A stretch of DNA of 64,000 nt from Endozoicomonas euniceicola (GTDB lineage Bacteria; Pseudomonadota; Gammaproteobacteria; Pseudomonadales; Endozoicomonadaceae), in contig NZ_CP103300.1 in assembly GCF_025562755.1 (NCBI RefSeq), positions 3,597,001 through 3,661,000 of the forward strand, in the 5' to 3' direction. Positions 25,891 through 33,418 of this stretch are shown in pieces. How positions within the stretch are numbered: position 1 is the first letter of the stretch; each line of letters starts with the position of its first letter. The notes under the pieces are model-generated. The model did not search any database, had not been told where the DNA came from, and worked only from the letters and a program-made list of their open reading frames with translations. A program made the translations under genes and the position numbers.

Positions 25891-26140
25891 TGGATAAAGA
25901 AACAATTCAGGTACACGAACCTGAATAAAATAAGTGGCACAGAGCAGAGCACGAAAAGGCATAAGTAAAGGAGAAAATTGTGTAAATCAGTTGCGTCTAC
26001 CAAACTTGGCTAGACCAGCCTCCTGTTGCCACGATGAAGGCTCTGCGAAGCCGTAAAGTCTGAGTGGCAGCAGCGAGACAAGCGCAAGAATTCATATGCT
26101 GCTCATTCGGCCAGTGAAAAACTTGAGAGTCGAGATGTCT
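25891..26140 (+). other. Structured non-coding stretch, possible group II intron 5' fragment
   Basis: About 250 bases lie between the GspM-like gene and the ADP-ribosyltransferase. From 25990 the sequence contains several paired blocks (for example GGCTCTGCGAAGCC near 26038, and GCAGCA pairing with TGCTGC near 26070 and 26095). In style it resembles domain I of bacterial group II introns (a TTGCG start, and a GGCTAGACCAGCC block). No domain V or reverse transcriptase follows, so if it is an intron it is a short 5' scrap. This assignment is a guess. Confidence 0.3.
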
Positions 26141-26276
26141 AATGAAGAGGGCGGCGGATGGCAGTGTTAAATACGATGTGCTGGAACTCACTAATCCTTT
26201 AAAGTTCCATAATACAAATCTCATACCCGGTACTACGCGTACACTTCACAGATGTTCAATATTTGGAGAGGTGAAT

Positions 26277-26864
26277 ATGTATGGGCAGTTTTGCGGATAC
26301 GTCTTCAGAGGGGACGCAAGACCTCCCGAAATTGTATTTAGACAGGGTTTTATGCTTCCTAAGCCGATTGAGTCAGTAGATTACTTACGTCGTGCGACTG
26401 GCTATCGGAGTGGCTGTACGGCAGACTACGGGGTATCAACCAGCGCTGGCGTTTATATAGCATCTCATTATGTCACAAGGTATGACAAACATAATACACC
26501 ATCGTCTAGTTTTGGCTATGTCTACCTGATTGACGCAACCTGTATGATTGGCTTCCATATGCCAGACATAGGTATTTTAACAGATGTTCGGATATACGAA
26601 GGGGATTTAGCTTCATTAGCTGACGTAAAGATAGCTGAGGTCAACTTTCCATGCAGCATTCCAAATTCATTGGTAATAGGGATGGTAACGATGCCTGATG
26701 AAGTAAGCCCAATCACTCTAGGGCCGATCTCCCAGCCAGCAGGACACAATTTAAAGTTGTTTGTAAACCCCATGTACCAGAAGTTTTTTAAAAAAGGCCT
26801 GAGTGCCGCAGAAGATGTGGCCGGTTTATTTAATAATGCGGAGACCGACTTTATTGACTTTTGA
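26277..26864 (+). CDS. ADP-ribosyltransferase of the cholera/pertussis toxin A-chain type
   Basis: Enzymes of this family transfer ADP-ribose from NAD+ to a host protein. The R-S-E signature is complete. Using the longer frame from 26142 (240 residues) the arginine is R56 in YVFRGDARPPEIVFRQGF (pertussis S1: YRYDSRPPEDVFQNGF), the STS motif is S99-T100-S101 in YGVSTSAGVYIASH, and the catalytic glutamate is E166 in AEVNFPCSIPNS. In pertussis S1 and cholera toxin A the Glu is likewise followed by Ile-Pro at +7/+8. The first Glu of the cholera-type ExE pair is replaced by Ile, so target specificity may differ. An SD (GAGAGG) precedes ATG 26277, giving 195 residues with no signal peptide; from 26142 the extra 45 residues also lack one. 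No B subunit is nearby, so delivery is unknown. Confidence 0.8.
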   Translation: MYGQFCGYVFRGDARPPEIVFRQGFMLPKPIESVDYLRRATGYRSGCTADYGVSTSAGVYIASHYVTRYDKHNTPSSSFGYVYLIDATCMIGFHMPDIGILTDVRIYEGDLASLADVKIAEVNFPCSIPNSLVIGMVTMPDEVSPITLGPISQPAGHNLKLFVNPMYQKFFKKGLSAAEDVAGLFNNAETDFIDF

Positions 26865-26870
26865 TAAGGC

Positions 26871-27220
26871 ATGACTACACCAAAATCTGAGTATTTGCAG
26901 ATTGGCAAAAATCCGGAGACAGGCATGCCTGAAGAAGAGTTTATCATCAATGTTTATTGTCTGGTCGGTGATTTGTTCAAAAAGCTTTTCCCTGACCCCA
27001 TACGCACCCGTGGTTTTGAACCCAAGCTGAGTGATAGCGAGGTAATTACCATTGAGGTAGTTGGAGAGTGGCTCGGGCATCACAAAGAGCGAACCTCTGG
27101 GCAGTAAAGCAAAAGATTACAGAGCGACTGGTTCAAATGCTGGGTGCTGATCGGGATGATGTCTACCTGACAAACGGCTTTCCTATCGAGGTTTGCGCCA
27201 GGAGCCTGGCAACCCGGTAG
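26871..27220 (+). pseudogene. IS982-family transposase, internally deleted
   Basis: The first frame (26871 to about 27083) reads EEFIINVYCLVGDLFKKLFP and GFEPKLSDSEVITIEVVGEW, the N-terminus of IS982 transposases. A second frame (about 27088-27220) continues with ANLWAVKQKITERLVQMLGA and DDVYLTNGFPIEVCAR, the family's central region, then a stop. Roughly 40-50 codons between the two parts and the whole C-terminal catalytic part are missing. It is therefore inactive. It starts only 7 bases after the ADP-ribosyltransferase stop. Confidence 0.85.
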
Positions 27221-27225
27221 AACAA

Positions 27226-28554
27226 TCACAGAGTTCTTAACCGGGCCGCATAATACAAAGGCCAGACTATATCGGTCTTTTCTGCCTCACTGCTGCCCAC
27301 AGTGCCTGCCAGTTTCACTGTCCGCCCGGGGTTGTATCGTTCTTTGTACGAACGCAGACTTTTGGCCTGTGTCCGGCGGCCTGATTTCACTTCAACAGGA
27401 ACGATTTCACCAGCAGGTGTTTTAAACAGAAATTCAATTTCTGCCTGCCTGAACTCCCAGGAGTAAGTGGGGTAGTATCCTGAAGCTCTTAACTCATTTT
27501 GAACAAAGTTTTCGGCAAGGTAGCCTTTGTATTCAAGGTTTTGCTGACGGTGTTCCTGATAGCTGATATCCAGCATATACCCCAGTAAACCGATATCAGA
27601 CAGAAAAAGTTTGAAGAAATTTTCTTTACGGTAGGCCGCTAGTGGTGACTGGGGTTCACATTGAATGGGGTAGCAGCGTGATATGAGTTTGGTTTTTTCC
27701 AACCATTCTATTGGGCCGCTCAGATCAAGATAGCTTCGCTTTTTCTCAATAACGTCATTAAACCGGTAACGTTTAACAGAGGTATCGATATTTTTGGATA
27801 GTTGCAGTGGGACATTGTGAAAAACTCTTTCAATGTGCTGAGCATTGGTTTTACCACTGTATTTACCAAAGTCCCTCAAGTAGCCGGCGATAAGTTCTCC
27901 GTGAATGCTGCGGACGGTTGCGCAGCGCTCATTGATTCCTGATGTCAGGTCCGGTGCGTGGTGTTTTCCAAACCATGCTGAGACTGCTTCCGGCATTCCT
28001 CCGACAAAGTAGTAATCGAGCAACAGGTTCCACAATTTGTTATGGACGGCCTGAAGCTGCCTGCCTTCCCGAAAAAGCTGAAGAATTTTTGGGCTATCAG
28101 ATGCCATAAGAAATTCTTCAAACGTCATGGGGAATAGCTCCAGAATTTCCACCTTGCCCACCGGAAAAGAGTCCAGTAGTCCGATATTGGAACCAGAAGC
28201 GCAGAGATATAGATCAGGCCGTTGTTCTGCAAAAAATTTAAGTGACCTCAAAGCTCCGGGGCATTCACCTATCTCATCAAAAAAGATAAGGTCGGTACTG
28301 GCGTCAATATCTACCCCTAGTTCGAGTTCGATATTCAGGAGGATATCTGCCGGAATCAGGCTGTCTGCAAACAGCTGTGACAGTTTTGGGTTGGCCAGAA
28401 AGTCCAGCTTCAGCACCCGGTTGAACTGCTGCCTGCCAAATTCATATTCTATCAGGAAGGACTTACCAACCTGACGAGCACCGTCGATTAAGAGAGGTTT
28501 TCGTTCTGACTTCTGCTTCCAGTTAGTCAGATGTTTTGTCAGTAATCTTTCCAT
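27226..28554 (-). CDS. ATPase with AAA_14 and DUF4143 domains
   Basis: This 442-residue protein has a P-loop ATPase domain (Walker A GARQVGKS, residues 25-32; Walker B LIFFDEIGE, about 88-96; sensor-type CASGSN) followed by a DUF4143 domain (YLAENFVQNELRASGYYPTY, EIEFLFKTPAGEIVPVEVKSG, a nuclease-like E-x-K core). Such genes are common in bacterial accessory regions; their role is uncertain and some are discussed as defence or toxin-antitoxin-like. It lies between a dead IS982 and the second tmRNA gene and is transcribed on its own. Confidence 0.9.
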   Translation of the reverse strand: MERLLTKHLTNWKQKSERKPLLIDGARQVGKSFLIEYEFGRQQFNRVLKLDFLANPKLSQLFADSLIPADILLNIELELGVDIDASTDLIFFDEIGECPGALRSLKFFAEQRPDLYLCASGSNIGLLDSFPVGKVEILELFPMTFEEFLMASDSPKILQLFREGRQLQAVHNKLWNLLLDYYFVGGMPEAVSAWFGKHHAPDLTSGINERCATVRSIHGELIAGYLRDFGKYSGKTNAQHIERVFHNVPLQLSKNIDTSVKRYRFNDVIEKKRSYLDLSGPIEWLEKTKLISRCYPIQCEPQSPLAAYRKENFFKLFLSDIGLLGYMLDISYQEHRQQNLEYKGYLAENFVQNELRASGYYPTYSWEFRQAEIEFLFKTPAGEIVPVEVKSGRRTQAKSLRSYKERYNPGRTVKLAGTVGSSEAEKTDIVWPLYYAARLRTL

Positions 28555-28682
28555 AAATGCCTATGCTAGCGACTTGCAATTATTATAGGACTATTTCTAT
28601 ATTTTCATACTTTATCATACGACTTTATATGATGTTTCATATTTTTCCATACGTTAATGTTGAGGCTATGTTTTTTACGCAC

Positions 28683-28713
28683 AAAAAAAGAGGGTTGAAT
28701 CTCTTCAACCCTC
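28683..28713 (-). terminator. Intrinsic terminator of the second tmRNA gene
   Basis: The 10-bp stem and seven T residues are identical to those after tmRNA copy 1 (13295-13325). The identity extends 82 bases in total (28683-28764 and 13295-13376), covering terminator and tRNA-like 3' end. Confidence 0.93.
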
Positions 28714-28724
28714 TTTGATCGTAT

Positions 28725-29089
28725 TGGTGGAGGCGGCGGGATTTGAACCCGCGTCCGCCGATTCTCCGCCCTCGGCTCTACATGTTTAGATTCCGTCTTT
28801 AGGTTAACGCAGAACGACCCAACGGTCAGGGTGACACTACGCGATCCTGAAAAGTTTTAACCAGTCCGCCTCAGGCATACTTCATGGCGATCCTGTTTGC
28901 GTTTGCGATCAGTACCAGCCAACAGGCAAGCCGGAGTGATCGGGAGGAGGCAGGGTTTAAGCTGCCATAGCTCCTTGGTAGTTGTCTTGGTTTGCAACTA
29001 AAAATTGTAGCTATTGGTTTAACGAGAGCAGCTACGCGCTCGACATGCACCTAAGGTTTTGTAACCGTCGTCGAATCCTGATCGCCCCC
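28725..29089 (-). ncRNA. ssrA: Transfer-messenger RNA, copy 2 (365 nt)
   Basis: This is a second complete tmRNA gene. It has the same acceptor pairing (5' GGGGGCG with 3' CGCCTCC, then ACCA), the same T-arm, and the conserved GGATTCGACGACGGT segment. The tag frame (28957-28995, minus) follows TTTTTAGTT with a GCA resume codon and reads ANQDNYQGAMAA-stop, 12 residues. Compared with copy 1 the first five residues after Ala are kept (NQDNY) while the rest differs. The pseudoknot stem is GTAGCT/AGCTAC instead of GTAGTG/CACTAC, a compensatory change that indicates selection for folding in both copies. It lies closer to smpB and is shorter, nearer to typical size, so it may be the ancestral gene. 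Confidence 0.96.
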
Positions 29090-29106
29090 GGAAAACCTGA
29101 CGACAG

Positions 29107-29135
29107 TTTATTCCATTTAGTAGGGTTTAAGTCAA
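29107..29135 (-). promoter_or_regulatory. Probable sigma-70 promoter for tmRNA copy 2
   Basis: On the minus strand TTGACT (29130-29135) and AATAAA (29107-29112) are 17 bases apart, upstream of the mature 5' end by about 18 bases. The promoter sequence differs fully from that of copy 1, so the two tmRNAs may be regulated differently. Confidence 0.5.
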
Positions 29136-29251
29136 TAAGTAATTTCATTTTGCTATATTAAATGGCGTGACAAAATGCCTTTGTTGACCGTTGTTGCTCA
29201 GCAATTCTGCCTATACTCAATGTCCCTGAAAACTAATAAGAAGGCGGTGTC

Positions 29252-29611
29252 ATGTCCGTAGAGATGAGACTGGAAAAACTGGAAAGTGAAGTTTTTCATA
29301 TACGCAAACTACTGCATATGAAAGATGATAATCAGCATGAAGTCTGGAATAACATGCAGGCTGAAGTGTATGAGCTCTGCAGGAAAAATGCTGAACATCT
29401 GGATCGGCTGGAAGCTGGTCAGGCCAAGTTGGAAGCTGGTCAGGCCAAGTTGGAGGCTGGTCAGGCTAAGTTGGAGGCAGAGGTGTCTGATCTGAAACGT
29501 GAAGTTGCCGACCTGAGGCATGAGGTTACTGATCTCAAAGCTCGCTTCACCCGTCTGGAAACTGATGTGTCCGACATAAAGGGAATGCTTCAGCAATTAT
29601 TGGATCGGTAG
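29252..29611 (+). CDS. Coiled-coil protein with LEAGQAK heptad repeats
   Basis: The 119-residue cytoplasmic protein is predicted to be almost wholly coiled coil. Three perfect seven-residue repeats (LEAGQAK; 21-bp units at 29408-29470) are followed by heptads LEAEVSDLKREVADLRHEV, TDLKARFTRLETDVSDIKGM and LQQLL. The start ATG has GAAGG nine bases upstream. Similar small coiled-coil proteins are found in many bacteria, often variable in repeat number. The function is unknown. Confidence 0.75.
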   Translation: MSVEMRLEKLESEVFHIRKLLHMKDDNQHEVWNNMQAEVYELCRKNAEHLDRLEAGQAKLEAGQAKLEAGQAKLEAEVSDLKREVADLRHEVTDLKARFTRLETDVSDIKGMLQQLLDR

Positions 29612-29650
29612 TTGTTGAATCGATAGTTGGCGGTTTGTTCTGCATACCCT

Positions 29651-29688
29651 AAACCACTCATGTTTCGATCAACCTGAGTGGTTTTTTT
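29651..29688 (+). terminator. Intrinsic terminator after the coiled-coil gene
   Basis: The stem ACCACTCA/TGAGTGGT (29653-29660 with 29675-29682) is followed by a run of seven T residues. It may also serve smpB from the other side. Confidence 0.8.
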
Positions 29689-29707
29689 GGAGGGCAGAAA
29701 AAGAAGG

Positions 29708-30187
29708 TCAGCCGCGATGCATCACTCGCTGCTTTTCAATGTTCCACTCACGTTCTTTATTGGCAGCACGCTTGTCGAACTCTTTCTTGCCTCGTGCCAG
29801 GGCAATCTGGCATTTGATCAGATGTTGTTTCCAGTACAGTTTTACAGCCACGCAGGTGTAACCTTTTTGCTGGGTTTCAGCGAACAGTTTTGCCAGCTCG
29901 CGTTTGTTCAGTAGTAGTTTCCGGTCACGCAGAGGGTCGGCAATCACATGGGTTGATGCCGTGTTTAACGGTGTGATCTGAGCACCAATTAACCAGGCTT
30001 CGCCGTCTTTCAGCAATACATAGCTGTCGACCAGTTGTACTTTACCCTGCCGGAGACTTTTAACTTCCCAGCCCGCAAGAGAGACGCCCGCCTCAAACGA
30101 TTCATCCAGATGATAATCGTGACGAGCTTTTTTGTTCACGACGATAGAGGAGTCGCTCTTACCGCCCTTTTTCGATTTCTTAGCCAT
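29708..30187 (-). CDS. smpB: SsrA-binding protein
   Basis: SmpB binds the tRNA-like part of tmRNA and brings it to stalled ribosomes. The 159-residue protein has the usual OB-fold core (NKKARHDYHLDESFEAGVSL, GWEVKSLRQGKVQLVDSYV, NTASTHVIADPLRDRKLLL) and the basic C-terminal tail (ARGKKEFDKRAANKEREWN) that probes the mRNA channel. It must serve both tmRNAs in this window unless a second smpB exists elsewhere. Confidence 0.98.
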   Translation of the reverse strand: MAKKSKKGGKSDSSIVVNKKARHDYHLDESFEAGVSLAGWEVKSLRQGKVQLVDSYVLLKDGEAWLIGAQITPLNTASTHVIADPLRDRKLLLNKRELAKLFAETQQKGYTCVAVKLYWKQHLIKCQIALARGKKEFDKRAANKEREWNIEKQRVMHRG

Positions 30188-30501
30188 GGGCGGATTATAA
30201 CGTTACTCACTGATAAAACCAGTTGCGAGAGTCAATGTTGTTGTTTTATGTTTGCAGGCAGTTTAATTTCGTGTTTTTTTTTAAAAAACCTATGAAAAAT
30301 ATATTTTTGCTTTAATGCGTAGAAAAAAGCCTTGCGCGCTACGTGTGAACCGATAGAATACTGTACTTGCTCCGTATTTATACTGCGTACGATTTGAAAA
30401 GTTTCCCACTATCTGCGAACAGACTGTGACTTCCTTTCAGGCCCGGCTCGGGGCGATACATTCAAATAAGACGATAATGCTGCACGTTTTTGAGGAATCT
30501 T
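30188..30501. other. Divergent promoter region smpB / NSS transporter
   Basis: This is a 314-base AT-rich spacer with long A/T runs (30269-30310). It contains no supported gene. The only clear element is TGAGGA five to ten bases before the transporter ATG at 30502. Confidence 0.4.
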
Positions 30502-31860
30502 ATGTCAGGACAAAACCCGACTGCGTCGAAAAATACATGGAATAATCGCTGGACCTTTATTCTGGCAGCCGCCGGCTCTGCTATTGGCCTTGGTAATATC
30601 TGGAAATTTCCCTACATCGCCGGTCAGTATGGCGGTGGTGCGTTCGTCCTGATGTATATGGTGTTTATTGTTTTGATCGGCGTTCCGCTACTGATGGCTG
30701 AAACCGCCATTGGTCGTAGCACGCGACTGAGCCCCTTGAATGCCATGCGCAAGCTGACCAGTGATCTGGGTATCAGTCGTGCCTGGAACGGTATTGCCTG
30801 GCTGGGTATGCTGACCGGCTTTGTTATCCTGACGTTTTATAGTGTTATCGCAGGCTGGTCCCTGTCTTATGCTTTTGAATTGCTGACGGGGCATTTTGCC
30901 GGTATGTCGCCTGCTGAAGTCGGTTCTGAGTTTGACGGTCTGGTGATGTCCGCTTCGCGCCAGACTTTCTGGCACACCGTCTTTATGGGGATCACTATTT
31001 TTGTTACCGCCCGTGGTATTCACAAAGGTCTGGAGAAAGGCCTGCAGGTGATGATGCCAACCCTGTTCCTGTTATTGATTGTGATGCTGGGCTACAGCAT
31101 GTTTGCCACTGGCGAGTTCATGCGCGGTTTCCACTTTATGTTTGACTTCAATCTCAGCAATCTGACCGGTAAAGCGGTGGTGGCTGCCATGGGGCAGGCG
31201 TTCTTTACCCTGAGTCTGGGTATGTGTGCCCTGATGGCTTACGGTGCTTACATGCCAGCGAATAACTCCATTCCCCGTACTGCTCTGAATGTTGCGTTTC
31301 TGGATACGCTGATGGCGATTATCTCCGGCCTGATCGTATTCCCGATTGTTTACGCTCATGGCATGGAACCTTCCGCGGGGCCGGGACTGTTGTTTGTATC
31401 CCTGACTTCAGCCTTTGCCAGCATGTCCGGTGGTTCTCTGGTGGGCTTTATTTTCTTTGCTCTGGTGGGTATTGCGGCGCTGAGTTCTGCTATTTCCCTG
31501 CTTGAGCCAAGTCTGGCCTGGGTGACTGAGCGTTTCTCCATGAGTCGTGTAGCGGCTACTATTCTGATTGGTGGCCTGGTGTGGTTTGTGGGGCTGGCTA
31601 ATGTTCTGTCCTTTAACCATTGGGCGGAGGTGAAGATTCTGGGGCGTGGTTTCTTCGATCTGTTTGCGGATGCTACTGACCTGATCCTGTTGCCTCTGGG
31701 TGGCGCGACGACTGCTATCTTTGTGGGTTGGGTAATGAAGCGTTCTGTACTGACGAACGAACTGTCTATGGACACTGGAATGTTCAATCTCTGGCGTGCG
31801 CTGATTCGAGTTGTTGTTCCTTTCAGTGTACTGGTGGTGCTGGTTTCTGCGCTGATATAA
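30502..31860 (+). CDS. Sodium-dependent transporter of the NSS (SNF) family
   Basis: This is an inner-membrane Na+-coupled importer, related to LeuT and to eukaryotic neurotransmitter transporters; substrates are usually amino acids or amines. The 452-residue protein carries the family opening WTFILAAAGSAIGLGNIWKF (Na+ site glycines), PLLMAETAIGR and GMCALMAYGAYMP. It appears to have eleven to twelve membrane segments. The start at 30502 is set by GAGGA upstream; the TTG at 30490 lies before that site. Confidence 0.95.
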   Translation: MSGQNPTASKNTWNNRWTFILAAAGSAIGLGNIWKFPYIAGQYGGGAFVLMYMVFIVLIGVPLLMAETAIGRSTRLSPLNAMRKLTSDLGISRAWNGIAWLGMLTGFVILTFYSVIAGWSLSYAFELLTGHFAGMSPAEVGSEFDGLVMSASRQTFWHTVFMGITIFVTARGIHKGLEKGLQVMMPTLFLLLIVMLGYSMFATGEFMRGFHFMFDFNLSNLTGKAVVAAMGQAFFTLSLGMCALMAYGAYMPANNSIPRTALNVAFLDTLMAIISGLIVFPIVYAHGMEPSAGPGLLFVSLTSAFASMSGGSLVGFIFFALVGIAALSSAISLLEPSLAWVTERFSMSRVAATILIGGLVWFVGLANVLSFNHWAEVKILGRGFFDLFADATDLILLPLGGATTAIFVGWVMKRSVLTNELSMDTGMFNLWRALIRVVVPFSVLVVLVSALI

Positions 31861-31893
31861 CAGAGCAGGCAGGCGCTCAGGTTGTTGTTCCTT

Positions 31894-31926
31894 AAAGGTC
31901 GGATTAGGTTATCCTGTCCGGCCTTT
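31894..31926 (+). terminator. Hairpin after the NSS transporter
   Basis: The stem AAAGGTCGGA/TCCGGCCTTT, with one G-T pair, lies between the transporter and ratA and probably ends the upstream transcript. Confidence 0.55.
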
Positions 31927-31960
31927 GCTTATTTAATTTGCCAATGGCAGGAGGAAAACT

Positions 31961-32539
31961 ATGGCTAAGGTATCTCGTTCTGCATTGATTTTGCACCCTG
32001 CTGAGAAGGTGTATGATCTGGTCGCCGATGTGGAGTCTTATCCCAAGTTTTTACCCTGGTGTCAGGACGCTCTGGTTCTCTTTTCAGAAGGAGCCTCTTC
32101 AGAAGGAGCCTCTTCAGAAGGAGTCTCTTCAGAAGGAGCCTCTTCAGAAGGAGTCTCTTCAGAAGAAGCCTCTTCAGAAGAAGCCTCTTCAGAAGAAGCC
32201 TCTTCAGAAGAAGCCTCTTCAGAAGTAGATGTGGTCGAGGCGTTGCTTGTTATTGCCAAAGGAGGGTTAAGGTGTGAGTTTGCGACGCGGAACCTGATGA
32301 GGCGGAATCAGTCTATAGATATGCAATTGCTGAGAGGGCCTTTTTCTCACCTCCAGGGCGTCTGGAGGTTCAAGCCCCTGGGAGATGATTGCTGCAGCAT
32401 ATTTATGGAACTGGATTTTGAGTTGTCTAACCCGGTTTTGAAGGCAGCTTTGGGTAGCGTGTTCGGGCAGGCCATGAACAAAATGGTGGCAGCTTTCTGC
32501 CAGCGCGCTGATCAGTTGTATGGAACGGGTAGTGAATAA
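31961..32539 (+). CDS. ratA: RatA-like START-domain protein with an expanded SSE(G/E)A repeat
   Basis: RatA belongs to the START/polyketide-cyclase fold. In E. coli it is reported to block 70S ribosome assembly, and relatives (Coq10) bind ubiquinone. The 192-residue product keeps the family pattern (SRSALILHPAEKVYDLVADV, YPKFLPWC, GLRCEFATRN, GPFSHLQGVWRFKPL). Nine five-residue units of the type SEGAS, SEGVS or SEEAS are inserted after ALVLF, encoded by a 15-bp tandem repeat (32084-32218). Normal RatA has about 145 residues. The insert falls in a loop between strands of the fold and stays in frame, so the protein may still work. It is followed by rnfH, as in relatives. Confidence 0.9.
   Translation: MAKVSRSALILHPAEKVYDLVADVESYPKFLPWCQDALVLFSEGASSEGASSEGVSSEGASSEGVSSEEASSEEASSEEASSEEASSEVDVVEALLVIAKGGLRCEFATRNLMRRNQSIDMQLLRGPFSHLQGVWRFKPLGDDCCSIFMELDFELSNPVLKAALGSVFGQAMNKMVAAFCQRADQLYGTGSE
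32084..32218 (+). repeat. 15-bp tandem repeat, nine units, inside ratA
   Basis: Nine copies of a 15-bp unit (tcagaaggagcctct and near variants) run in frame. Early units carry gga or gtc variants; the last four are identical (gaagaagcc type), which suggests recent slippage. Other frames also stay open across it. Confidence 0.95.
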
Positions 32540-32551
32540 AGGTTCTGCATA

Positions 32552-32878
32552 ATGACCGGTGATAATTCTAAGGCCCGAATTCGGGTAGAAGTGGCTTATG
32601 CCAAACCTTGCGAACAGAAAATCCTGAGCATTCAGGTTGAAGAAGGAACCAGTCTGCTGGAAGCGGTCAAACAGTCCGGGATTCAGTTATTTTTTCCGGA
32701 GCTTGATCTGGATGCCCTGAAGCTCGGGCTTTTTGGCAAGGCCGTGCCGAAACCGGCTGAGCAAGCTGCTCGCAAGGGAGACCGGATAGAAATCTATCGT
32801 GCTTTAATTGCTGATCCAAAAGAAGTGCGAAAACGCCGCGCAGCTCAGGCAAAACAGAAGAAAGAGGTTTCCGCCTGA
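32552..32878 (+). CDS. rnfH: RnfH family protein
   Basis: RnfH (UPF0125, sometimes RatB) is a small ubiquitin-like-fold protein of unclear role, encoded next to ratA in many gammaproteobacteria. The 108-residue product has the family motifs RVEVAYAKPCEQKILSIQV, LEAVKQSGI, LGLFGKAV and GDRIEIYRALIADPKEVRKR, ending in a basic tail. It starts 12 bases after ratA and is surely co-transcribed. Confidence 0.93.
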   Translation: MTGDNSKARIRVEVAYAKPCEQKILSIQVEEGTSLLEAVKQSGIQLFFPELDLDALKLGLFGKAVPKPAEQAARKGDRIEIYRALIADPKEVRKRRAAQAKQKKEVSA

Positions 32879-32958
32879 TTCTTCTGCCTGGTTTTTCTGA
32901 ATGGTCGTTCATGCTTTGGCAGCGACTGCACTGGAAAAGGAAGTCCTGCTGAGACCGC

Positions 32959-33324
32959 TTATTGAGGTGTTGGGCGAAGGTCGCCTTTAACAGATGCCAG
33001 ACGATCATCCTTAAAGAAGATCGTCACGGTCTGTTGGGTTCGCTTCTCACCTCCGGGCTGCATGCTGTAGACATAATCCCAGCGATCCCGGTTAAAGGCA
33101 TCTTCCAGCAGGGGAGAGCCCATAACGTACTGAACCTGGTTGCGGGTCATGCCCGGACGCAGTTGATCAACCATTTCCTGGGTGATCACTGTGCCTTGCT
33201 GAATGTCGATTTTGTAGGCGCCTGGAAAGCTAATCAGCCTGGAGCCGCTTTCTGTGGAGCTGGCGCATCCAGCCAGAAGGGCGGCAGATAGGAGTGCTGC
33301 GGTCAGAGCCGGAGTTTTTTGCAT
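32959..33324 (-). CDS. bamE: Outer membrane protein assembly factor BamE (lipoprotein)
   Basis: BamE is a lipoprotein of the BAM complex that inserts beta-barrels into the outer membrane. I start it at ATG 33324 (MQKTPALTAALL), giving 121 residues; the frame extends to a GTG at 33354. A lipobox LLAGC follows the hydrophobic signal. The body has the SmpA/OmlA pattern (YKIDIQQGTVITQEMVDQLR, GMTRNQVQYVMGSPLLEDAF, RWDYVYS). It is divergent from fur, as in Pseudomonas. Confidence 0.95.
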   Translation of the reverse strand: MQKTPALTAALLSAALLAGCASSTESGSRLISFPGAYKIDIQQGTVITQEMVDQLRPGMTRNQVQYVMGSPLLEDAFNRDRWDYVYSMQPGGEKRTQQTVTIFFKDDRLASVKGDLRPTPQ

Positions 33325-33418
33325 CGGTATCAGACTTCCACTATCTTCTTGCACAAAATGAAATACTTACACGAAAATGTGATAATAGCAGGGTTCACCT
33401 GTTAAAGGTTAGGGAAAC

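Noticed and set aside
32062..32277. Other open frames across the ratA repeat (plus and minus)
   Set aside because: They exist only because a 15-bp repeat without stops is open in several frames.
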